From Myoxocephalus aenaeus (Eukaryota; Chordata; Actinopteri; Perciformes; Cottidae): 64,000 nucleotides of DNA. The position numbers were made by a program, and so were the translations under genes. The notes under the pieces are model-generated. The model worked only from the letters and a program-made list of their open reading frames with translations, did no database searches and was not told where the DNA came from. Shown in pieces: positions 51,018 through 61,003 of the stretch; within the stretch, counting starts at the first letter, position 1, and each line of letters starts with the position of its first letter. The stretch lies in NCBI GenBank assembly GCA_038501785.1, contig JBAMJR010000170.1:6336501-6400500 (forward strand). Direction: 5' to 3'.

Positions 51018-52086
51018 ATGAGGCGCGCCGGTTTGGGTAAGAGACAGACGTTTGGTTTTAAGCTCACGCTTGACCTGCTTTCTAGCTAATGTTGTTACCA
51101 TATGTGCATGAATGGTCCTCGTTGAGATCAATTATTTTAATATAGTATTAATTATCGTTTTTGTTAGGCGAAGGAGGCCCTGGCAATTATGTGGCAAGTG
51201 GATACAGTGTGCACGAAGAGGAAAATGAACACCTACAGGAGGGACTGAGAGCGAAAGTCAGCGCTTTGAAACACGTAAGTTAACGAATGTAACGCTACGT
51301 TATGTTTTTTTTTCTTTTTTTTCTGGTGAATACTACAACATAGATATGGTTGTATTATATGTAATATTGATGTATTGTTACTTGGTATTCACAGCTGTCT
51401 ATCGACATCGGAGCGGAAGTCAAATACCAGAATACAATGCTGGACGATATGGCAAGTTTCTTTTTCTTTTCTTACTAAGAGTTCACTAAGTATGAGTGGT
51501 GGGGAAGTTATTTAAGATGATCTACCTAAGTACTAATACTGTGTAAAGAAGTGCTTCTTACAAGCCTTAAGTACACAAGTGTTGGCAGTAAAAGCATTTT
51601 AAGTATTAATTATGTGTTTGCAGCTGGTTGGGTGGAAGCTACTTTTACATGCTATGTACTGCTGGTTATTTGTTAAATCTAATTAATCATATTGGAGAGA
51701 ATGATAATAGTTTTGTGTTTAATATCATATATAACTGTCATAAACAAAGTGGCATAAAAATAACTACAGTATAATATTTCCCTCTGAAGTGTAGTGGAGT
51801 ATAATTATTATTAAAGTGCCTCGCAATTGTACTTGCATAACAGTATTTCAAACCCAGGAAGTGCTTCTTACAGTGCGTTTGTTTACTGGTCTGCCTGGAC
51901 TTTAAACTTTGTATCCTTCTCTCGCATTAGGACACAGACTTTGACTCAACAGGCGGCCTGCTTGGTGCTACTATCGGCCGAGTGAAGCAGCTTTCCAGAG
52001 GCAGTCAGACCAAACTGCTGTGCTACATGCTGCTCTTCTGCCTTTTCGTATTCTTTATCCTGTACTGGTTCATCAAACTGAGGTGA
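51018..52086 (+). CDS. bet1: BET1 ER-Golgi vesicular SNARE
   Basis: Tail-anchored Qc-SNARE for ER-to-Golgi vesicle fusion, working with syntaxin-5, GS27/membrin and Sec22b/Ykt6-type partners. Exons: 51018-51036, 51168-51274, 51395-51451 and 51931-52086, spliced to 112 residues plus stop (human BET1 is 118 as I recall). The protein opens MRRAGLGEG, carries the SNARE heptads at about residues 25-85 with the zero-layer glutamine at Q54 in EVKYQNTML, and ends with a hydrophobic anchor at about 90-109 (KLLCYMLLFCLFVFF) and IKLR. The SRGSQTKLLCYM segment matches vertebrate BET1. Intron 3 has a GC donor (ATG|GCAAGT); the others are GT-AG. Exon phases join without stops. It sits head-to-head with col1a2 and tail-to-tail with the dehydrogenase gene. 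Confidence 0.96.
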
Positions 52087-52651
52087 TAGACGGGCCGGGC
52101 CCTGTTGGACTTGGCCTCCTAACTCCCCTTCTTCATCCCCTGCAGTTTGTCTCAAAACTCGACCCATATAATGTTAATGGTGAGAGGCAGGGATTCTTTT
52201 TTTTGTTAAGTGTCTCAGCTGTAAAAAATCTCCCAAATTAAGTAATAAAATAACTCCTACTGATGCTATGTGACTGAAAAGTAAGTAAAATGGGTCAAAG
52301 ACAATTAATGACCATGTGAAGTAGGATTTATGTACTTGACACGGACAGTATTTGGCCCAATTTACCTGGATGAGAAGACGAGACATAACATTAGACGTGT
52401 AACAGCTGTAGAAGATACTGTGTCAAAAACCTTAATGCAGTCGGGGGCACATTGAGAGATGTGATGAGTGATGAATTGGCAAAGCTGTCAATACAATGTT
52501 GTGTTAAGTAATTAAGTTATAGAATGCTACTTGAAGCAAATCATTTGTTTGCTTTTAAGAATGAATGGATGTGTTACAGCAGTTGCCATCCATTCATAAA
52601 TAACAGTGTTTCTTTGTATTATTTTGGTTGTAAAAAGTTTTTTTTTCTGTA

Positions 52652-52657
52652 AATAAA
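52652..52657 (+). terminator. bet1: bet1 polyadenylation signal
   Basis: AATAAA in TGTAAATAAACAC, about 565 nt after the stop codon, following a T-rich run. The only strong signal before the convergent gene. Confidence 0.75.
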
Positions 52658-53057
52658 CACATTTTATGCTCGCAGTTGACTAGTATGTGTGTTACTTTAA
52701 CAGAATGCATTGCGAACATTAAAACTGAACTGATATTTTACCCTTCTATAAATGTGTCAATGACAAATACAATGTTAACATCTTTGCTTTATATTTATTA
52801 CAAGTTATTTTTACACATTTTACTAATACTATTATAAAAATAGATTTAGTCTAAAATGTTTAATCTCACTTATTACAAATAACACAATTCAACTGTAGGC
52901 TGTTGTGTGCTCTTGAAAAACAAAAACAGGCGCTTCATCATTCTGCGTGTTTGAGCTGATCAGACCACATACAGTTAAAACAATCAAAGGCAAATTACTA
53001 TAACAGTCTAACTTCCTCAAATATGTCAAGTACACTTAAGTGATTTGTGTTTTGCAA

Positions 53058-53119
53058 TTTATTGGGAAGAATTGGCTCATTGTCTGCGGTGGAGCAGCAT
53101 CCGTCAGTCCGTCTTTATT
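53058..53119 (-). terminator. acyl-CoA dehydrogenase polyadenylation signals
   Basis: Two AATAAA hexamers on the minus strand: 53119-53114, only 3 nt beyond the stop codon, and 53063-53058, 60 nt beyond it. Either gives a very short 3' UTR and leaves about 350-400 nt between the converging 3' ends. Confidence 0.65.
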
Positions 53120-53122
53120 GCA

Positions 53123-56100
53123 TCATTTCTTGGGTAGTGTGTCCATGTACTTGCAGATTATTCCCAGCATGACCTCATCAGCCCCTCCACCAATTGACAT
53201 TAACCTGGAATCTCTGTGGAAAAGAGAACGTTAATACAAACGGGTGTTTTCTCTGTAACAATCATCACAATTCACTTTAATAATTGCAGCAATGATTCCC
53301 CCCTCAACATTGTAACATTGTGTATCCTGAACCCCTTGTTCATCTGCAATATATGCCCCATCAGCAGGTGTCAGCACAGTGTAAAATAAGAGTCTATAGA
53401 TTCAGAATCGGTCCAACAGGAGACAGACTAATTGCATGTCTTCAAGAATGATTATTACTTGATCACATGCTATGTTTATGTAGATGCCATCAATCTGATT
53501 TAACTTCATCATACATCTACCATAAGCTGTATCAAGCTCCTGCCAACTGGCGGGGTTGCTTCTACCGTAGAATTGTTATACCCTCACAAAAAGCATAGTT
53601 GGCAGCTAAATATTCAAAGTTGGCCCACATGAGTGACTGGTGTTGCTATGTCATGGCTTTGTGGACAGATATTTGTTATTTTGGACTAGATACAAAAACA
53701 AAAGTGCACAGGGCTGAAAGTAATTTAAAATCATGGTATTTGCTATAAATCACAGATGGAAACTATGTAGTTTAAAACTAGATCCCTTAACAAGAGACAT
53801 TTTCTCTGACCACCCTCACCTGTAAAATCTGCTGACCAGCACGTCACTGGTGAAGCCCATTCCTCCCCAATACTGGAGACAGCTGTCACCCACTTCCCTG
53901 GCCAGGCGCCCCCCCTTTAATTTGGCCATGGATGCCAGCTTGGTGACATCATTGCCTTTAATGTACAATGCTGCAGAAAGAAAAAAGGAAGGACAGAAGT
54001 CGTGACACAAGCATTAAAGATTGAAAGGGAATTAAAAAGAATGTACCGAGGGACACAAAGACAATAACCAAATGTGGTTCGGATTCAGAGTCACTGGTGC
54101 CTTGATTCTAGGTACCCTCTGAAGGAACATGTGTGAGCTGCAATAAGTTTGTGTGTGTCTGTGCGCGTGCCCATCTACCTGCGCCAAACCGATTTAAAAG
54201 CTTTGTTCTGTTTCTGGGCAAGAGAATTGGACCAGCTAGATGAATTCAATCAAAGCTGCTGGCCACTGGACTGGTTACAAACACAACGAGAAAATCACAA
54301 GACCATGAACATCCGCCCGCCAGATGCACACCCACATATTCACATCACAAACACTGCAGTGTAAAGCACATGGGATATATTTTGGAGGAGCTGTGCATGT
54401 GCCAGTTTTCAAGTGGCCAAGCCTGTGGGTTTTGAAGTTATGCCAGTACACACAGAAACAACAGTAGTTTGGTTGCGCACACCAGCCATCAATCGTTTGA
54501 ACCGCCGTCTCTCTATGTCCAAATCCAAGGGTCTTGAGCAAGACACTTAACTCCAAATTCCTCCATTACAATTTTTTTTTTTTAAAGTATGTTCTCTGAG
54601 AATCAAATATCGATGAACACGATAACAATTAACTAATATAATTGCATTGGAAAACAGAACATACAATGTTAGCATAGCTCTTGAACAATTGTGAAATAAT
54701 CACCCTATAAGTAATAAATAAAAACATCAGTTTCATGCAACTCATCCATGAAATTCTTTTTGCTTTGGCAATCTAGTTGCACGCAATTTTGATGCTAAAG
54801 CTAACAATTACTGTTCCGTCTATAGCCAGTCAAACATATTGTTGTTCACTGTTAACTTATCACCATTAAACAACCATAGTGGTGCCCAGCCTGAATGTTG
54901 TCCTCTATCTCTGAAACCAACCTGCTGCATCGTACATGGACAAATGACCCACTCAAGCCTAGTTTGGCATTCGCATCATTCTTACAGCGCAAAGTCAACT
55001 GTGACCTTTGCTACTGAGGCATCAGTCTTAAGTGCCACACGGACAGCTGCATCCTTTCCTAAAATACTGCACATACAAATCCAAGCATATATGTTCCTGG
55101 CCTTTAATAGTATTATGGATATGCAATATCTGAATGTGGAATAACTGTATCTACATTATCTTATAAGGAAAACATAATCTGTCAAAGGTGTTTTTTGATA
55201 GATAAATATATATTTTGAAAATAAATGTTATTTTTTACTAATAAATAACATTAATACTAGCAAAAAGGGTCGGCAATAAATTTGTAATTAGTTAAAAGTT
55301 TGGCGAGAAAAAAAAACACTGATACAGTTACTACTCAAAGAAAGTCACAAACATACACATTCACATTCACACAGATAACCCGAGTGCTGCGATGATTCTA
55401 TCACCACTATACTCATTCTGTGAGCCTCCATGCTCTGAGCCAAAAACAGAATACATTATTAAGAGGGAACAGAGTCATCCAAATGTAACCAACCCTATAC
55501 CAAATATTAATATTTCATTTTTGTTATGTAATGTCTGTATATAAAAAGGGATCCCACCTGTGGCGCGATGGAGGAGGGAGCGGAGCAGCTCGACCTCCGT
55601 CTGCAGCTCAGCCAACCTGAAGTTAACCGACTGGTGGTAGAGGACGGGCTGCTTGAAGATCTTCCTCTGCCGTGTGTACTGGATGGTCTCCTGAATGATG
55701 TTGTCCATCATGGTCACGACTGGAGATGTTACGATAGAGAGACAGATATGACCTCACTACTACTACTACTACTACTAATAATACATTTTATTTGTATAGC
55801 GCTTTAAAAAATAGGTACTCAAAGCACTTTACATGGTAAAAACAAACAATAGAAGCAACAACAATATAACAAGAGAGATGACATAACAGCAAGAAACAAC
55901 ACAAAAACATACTGAACTAGCATCACAGGTAAAAGCAGATTTAAATAAATTAGTTTTAAGTGCAGTTTTGAAAGTGGCGAGTGACGGAGAACGTCCAAGG
56001 TGCTGGGGGAGAGAGATCCAGAGGGAGGGGGCAGCAATGGAGAAGGCTCTGTTCCCCAGGTCCGATGCTTGGACAGAATAGGGGGTAAGGAGGTTGGCGT

Positions 56101-57254
56101 CGGGAGATCTGAGGTTATGGGTGTGAGCGTGTTGGTGCAGAGAGGTATGAAGGGGTTTAGGGTTGTGAAGGGCTTTGCAGGTGAAGAGGAGAATCTTGAA
56201 CTGGATACAGTGTAGTTCAAGATTCTACTACTCTCTGTGAGTGCTTGTCCTTTGTGTCTCTGATATATGGGCCGGACGCATCAGTTTCAGAATCAGTAAA
56301 AGAATGTGAAGTCTAACTTCTCCTTAACATTTTCTCCTAAGTTCTGCCAAAGGAAATATTGATGCATGCTTGCTACTTAAAATCAAAAGCAAATAACTAT
56401 TTTACAGAAGATTAATGGCTTGAACTATGTGACCTGAACTCCTTAATTCTTGGAAACTATAATGGAAACTATACCACAATACAATAAACTGGGCAATTTA
56501 CAGTTAAGAGATGTGGTGAAGGATTAAGTGAAAAAGAAAAGTAAATAACACTAGGAACGATGATGTCCAATTACTGGATATGCTCGGGTGGGAGGGAGAA
56601 ATGACGAACTGTAAAGAAAGGCTCACTCACTATTGGCCACGGCCCAGAGCCTCTCTTCCTGGAACTGAAGCATCTGATAGGTGAAGCCCATGCCTTCCTG
56701 GCCAATGATGTTCTTGCAGGGCACGTGAACGTCATCGAAGAACACTTCAGCTGTGTCTGATGACCACATACCGAGTTTATCAATCTTGCGGGCAATGTGT
56801 ACTCCTACAGTGGGAAGGGTAGGGAAAGACACATTTATGTCATCGTGCATCTATCTTGGCAAAGGCACACTAATAATAACAGATTCTACTAATAGAACGG
56901 ATACAGATACATTCTGTAGAGAGAAAGAAAATCCTGTTGTTTGGCTAATGTTTGTCTTAGAGGCTTTTTGTCCAAGACAAATACAATTCTGCTTTTATAG
57001 GTAAATAATTAACAGACATACCTGGCAGTGTCATGGGCAAACAGATGAGGGATTTGTTCCTGTGCGGGGGCGCGTCACTTGTGTTGGCGAGGAGACATAT
57101 CCAGTCAGCCTGGGTACCATTGGTGGTCCACATCTTTCCCCCGTTGATCACATATTCATCCCCTTTCCTCACTGCCTTGGTCAGGATACCTGAATTGATG
57201 TGTGGTGGAGTGTGTCAATGGGTGGAGAGAGAGAGAGAGAGAAAGAGAAAGAGA

Positions 57255-57288
<34 letters not shown>

Positions 57289-59476
57289 AAATGGGAGTTA
57301 AGTGTAAGGACAGAAGGTTAAATGCAAAGTTTGAACAGATGAATAATCCAAGAAATGCAATTTTGGTCCCTCAAATGAAAAGATTTGGGAGCAGAGTTTC
57401 ACTAAGAGTCTAAAGCTGGCGTATTCAAAGCTAATACATACTAATCCAGAAAAAGGAAGCAAAAAGTAGTGAAATCTGACAATGGTGAATTTAGGCCTAT
57501 ATGCAGTATTTCACATTCATCATGCCATCCTTCACTCCTGAGAGAATATCAGTGCCAAATTGATTGTAAAACTGCTGCTCAATCATTTCTGCAGCATGAG
57601 TTCATTCAAAATGGTCCTTAAGGAGCTTGAAGGGAAATTATGTGATAAAAAATGACCAAAAGATGATGAAGGAGAGACGTACTTGAGACATCAGAGCCGG
57701 CTCCGACTTCACTAACTCCGAGGCAGGCCACTTTGTCCCCCGTGATGGAGGGAAGGAGGAACTCTTCCTTTAGCTCTGCTGAACCAAACCTGCACACGCA
57801 TACGAAGAAATACAAGCATGTTTGTACGTATTAATTAGCAGTGACAAAATGGATTGTACACTAAGGGGAATCTAAGAGCATCGTTTGTCGATTTCCTACA
57901 ACACTTCTACATTTACAGCTAATACAAACATGATCGTCAGGCGGCTGATACAATTTGGGTAAAACTCTAAAACTGTGCAGTGCAACTGCAGAAAGAGAGA
58001 GCAGGAGATTGTTTGGTGCTTTGAAACCACACTGCCATGTTTGAGGCAATTACAGTTTCAGTGGACCAAAGGAGGGAGTCTCATCCTGAAGCTTCCATGA
58101 TGCTCTCTTAGCACTAAGACCGTCTTGCAATCACGTGCAGATCCCCTAATTAAGCTCCTGAGACTCAAACCGTCTATTTCACAGAATTATGTCTTCTTCC
58201 ACCAGCAGCTGGTTCATAGCAGGATGATCTCACAGAACAAGCTAAGGTCCGACATGGGTGAGACAAACAATTACTAAATATATCAATACACATACGCTCT
58301 CTAGCGTATAACTAAGGGTATAACTTTGATAAAAGAATGAACAACAGGCTATATTGTCTAGCCATCAACCACTAAGTCAGTAAAACAGGGCATGGACCAT
58401 AAAAGATTTGGCCAATATATCAGAGAGTTCATATTCTCTGCTTGTCAGAGTTTTATCTTCATCTGCATAAATTGGCCAACAAGTCAAATATATTTGACAC
58501 AGAATATAGTAAAAAAGTACCTGAGATGATACTCAGAAACAGCAGTAATAGTCAGCTTCAGTTGTTTACACAGCGGAGCAGATGGTGCAGCAGAACCTGG
58601 TATAATTGATTCACTGTAAAACCCTCTGCCTCCAGAGGTGATATCCTTGTAGAATTGGTTTCTTTTATTCAGCAGTAGACAGGATTACCAGTAGAAACAG
58701 TAGAGCTATAAACCGTCTCGTTATAGCATTCGTAGCAGTATAAAATTGATTCTAACTGCGTCACATTAAGTGCAACTTACTGCTTGTTAACAAACGCAGC
58801 TGTTCAAATAATCATTCTCCGTATATAGACCAAACAACATCAGGAAAATAAACACAAGCTAAAGATGATTGAAAAAAGGAGACGTCAGCTCTGCAGAGCT
58901 GGACCAAACAATGAAGAACATTTCTGAAATGAAGATGCTTTTTACTTTGTTTGAACTTCGCGTTGGTTTTAACAACTCATACGTCAAACACACTAAAATT
59001 ATCTGGAAGCCAATTGGGGGGCGACAGTTGTTGGCAGGGTTAGCAATACAGGCAACCTTTTATCACCTCAACATGAAGCAGGCCCATGTAGGATGGATGT
59101 TTGAAAATGTATTCCTAGACTAGTTGTTGTCCTTTTGATGAAAAAAAGGCAGCGGTGGAGGGAGATTAGTGCAGCAAGCAAAAATGTTGATTTACAACCA
59201 AAGAGTTGCTGAAAGGGAATAGAGAAAACACTGGATCTGGTGCATGTAGATCTAAGCTGCAAACTTTACACAAAAGACAAATATCAGTGGATTTATTCAA
59301 TATTGCGCATGCTCCGTTATTTACCCCAGAATTAGTGGGATTATACCTGGCCAGTGCAGGAGTAGCCATGTCCGTTTGCACACCGATTGCCATGGGGATG
59401 CCTCCACAGTGAATGTTGCCCAGCTCCTCTGAAACCGCTACGCTGTAGCTGAAGTCAAGCCCCAGGCCTCCATACT
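53123..59476 (-). CDS. acyl-CoA dehydrogenase family member (acad6-like), 5' part unresolved
   Basis: FAD flavoenzyme that introduces the alpha-beta double bond in an acyl-CoA, presumably mitochondrial. Exons in transcript order: 59476-59347, 57789-57683, 57189-57022, 56804-56631, 55719-55558, 53970-53820 and 53213-53123 (stop). All have GT-AG borders and compatible phases, and give 326 residues. It shows the first family signature in GVSEVGAGSDVSS, then WTTNGTQADW, then the second signature in QYWGGMGFTSD...SRFYRD, and ends GGGADEVMLGIICKYMDTLPKK. The Glu before Arg in FQEERLW aligns with the LCAD/IVD-type catalytic base; the MCAD-type position is Gly (SIGGG). Families are about 400 residues, so about 75 N-terminal residues with the transit peptide are missing. 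It resembles fish genes I recall as 'probable acyl-CoA dehydrogenase 6'; substrate unknown. Confidence 0.9.
54520..54560 (+). repeat. short retroposon relic in a dehydrogenase intron
   Basis: CCAAGGGTCTTGAGCAAGAC followed by ACTTAACTCCAAATTCCTCC is the phrase that usually precedes the GCTCAGTTGCTCC module seen at 46028. No termini. Confidence 0.4.
55773..56225 (+). repeat. interspersed teleost repeat in a dehydrogenase intron
   Basis: Begins ATTTTATTTGTATAGCGCTT, then TACTCAAAGCACTTTACATG, and later GGAGAAGGCTCTGTTCCCCA and GTGAAGGGCTTTGCAGGTGA. This is a module order I recognise from a very common fish repeat. It lies between coding exons 55558-55719 and 56631-56804. Overlapping frames on both strands are incidental. 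Class not assigned. Confidence 0.65.
57225..57289. repeat. (GA)n / (GAAA)n microsatellite
   Basis: GA units with an AAAGAG-rich centre, about 35 nt beyond the acceptor side of exon 57022-57189. Confidence 0.95.
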
Positions 59477-60935
59477 CTGCACAGGACAAAAACACACCGA
59501 CAGTTCATTGTACATTGTGTGGATTCTTTTTTCCCCCCTTATTTATAACCTTAGATTAAAGATGTGGACCTTCACTACTCAGCTGAAAGAGGAAGCAACA
59601 ATGGTGGACCACCTGGAATAAATAAGCCCCATCACAACACCAGTCCCTTACACTTGCTTTCTTCCATCTCTCCTGTCGTCTGTGACGAAATCCCTTCCTA
59701 CTATGTTTTTGTACACACTGGTGTTTACATGCATACTAGTCTGAAAGTATCTGTTGGCACCAGAGCATGAGCTCAATTATTTACAGGATGTTACCATTAA
59801 TTGTGCTATCTGTAATTATGTGTAAAAAGTACTGCTGGGAGATCAGCAGCATGATGCAGATAAGGGTCACTGACACCTCAGTGGCATCTCATCGGTTCTG
59901 CTTAGCATATCAAACTTGAGTTTCATCTTTTGAACAACAACATTTAGTGAAAAAGTCCAACATTGATGTCTATTTATTTCATTCTGACAGTGGAGGCATT
60001 TGCCAAGACCTTAAGGTCCTTAATGGAGTTGAACGGTGCATCATAAACCATGTTTAAAAGACCAGTTATCCTCAAAGATGCATCTCTTTTTTTTCCTTGC
60101 TTTTGCCTTTCATCATCAGTCGCACCATCTTTTATGAAATGAATAGGCTTTATTTTTTACAATAATATACTTAAAGCTAAAGGCAATTTTCTTTCCACTA
60201 CACATGGACTGAGCTGGCTAATGTGCTCACTTTTATACTGCATTCCACTTTAAGTTGTTTGTGGTAAACAAATACACATTCAGATCCTTTCAAACAATAT
60301 GAAAACGTATGGTTTTTTCTGCAGTACAATAAACTGGAAATCATGATCTTATGCCGGTCTAACAAATGTAACATGACAGTTATTCGTTTAAGACTAATCT
60401 CTTCATTCTAATGTCCTGTCAGCCAAAAGTAACAAGATGGAGCATTTGTGAAATAGTCAATGCTCAGTTTTCCCATGACTAAATACAGTGTGCTGGGTTG
60501 ACTGGGTGATGGATACTAGCACTGACGGACAATGAATAATTATTAGCAAATTTACCACATGGAGGCTTACAACTCAAGCAAAGTGGTTTAATATCACTTG
60601 TCAGACTAGTTATCAAATAATGGAAAGCACCACCTGGCAGACCGTCAGAGAGAGACAGGGAGGAAAAAGAAAGAGGGCAAAGTAAATGGGTCAGAGAAAA
60701 AAGGAGATATAGTGGGACAGGCAAACAGGGGAGTGGGGAAGCCAAAAATAAGAGGAAACAGGTGCAGCTGTGCAGCGATAAGTCTCTGAGCACTGGAAGC
60801 CCTGTGGTGGATAATGTGGACCAAGGGAAGCACCGAGGTTTATCCCACTTTAAGCAAAACAGCACGCCGTCTGGTTGAACAAGCAAGCAGAAGAAAAACA
60901 AACACAATTCTGTCACAAATGTCAATTCTATACAC

Positions 60936-61003
60936 ATGTTTCTTCTGAACACCAGATGTTCCTCAGCATATAGGTTCTCATCAGGAGGAGCTCCATATGA
61001 AGC
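60936..61003 (-). other. candidate N-terminal exon of the acyl-CoA dehydrogenase
   Basis: The reverse strand has a good acceptor (TATATCCTTCCATACAG) followed by an open frame reading SYGAPPDENLYAEEHLVFRR. This resembles the start of the mature domain in this family (a Pro-rich linker, then an acidic-EEH-x-x-x-R helix). The possible donor CAT|GTGTAT is weak. An exon of about 45 codons needed between this and 59476 was not found, so the assignment is tentative. Confidence 0.4.

Noticed and set aside
57033..57413. 126-codon plus-strand frame
   Set aside because: Antisense of a real dehydrogenase exon joined to a GA microsatellite.
60000..60050. Minus-strand stretch reading LKVLANAS as part of the missing dehydrogenase exon
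   Set aside because: Similarity to the expected helix is too short, and the surrounding frame and splice sites do not fit.
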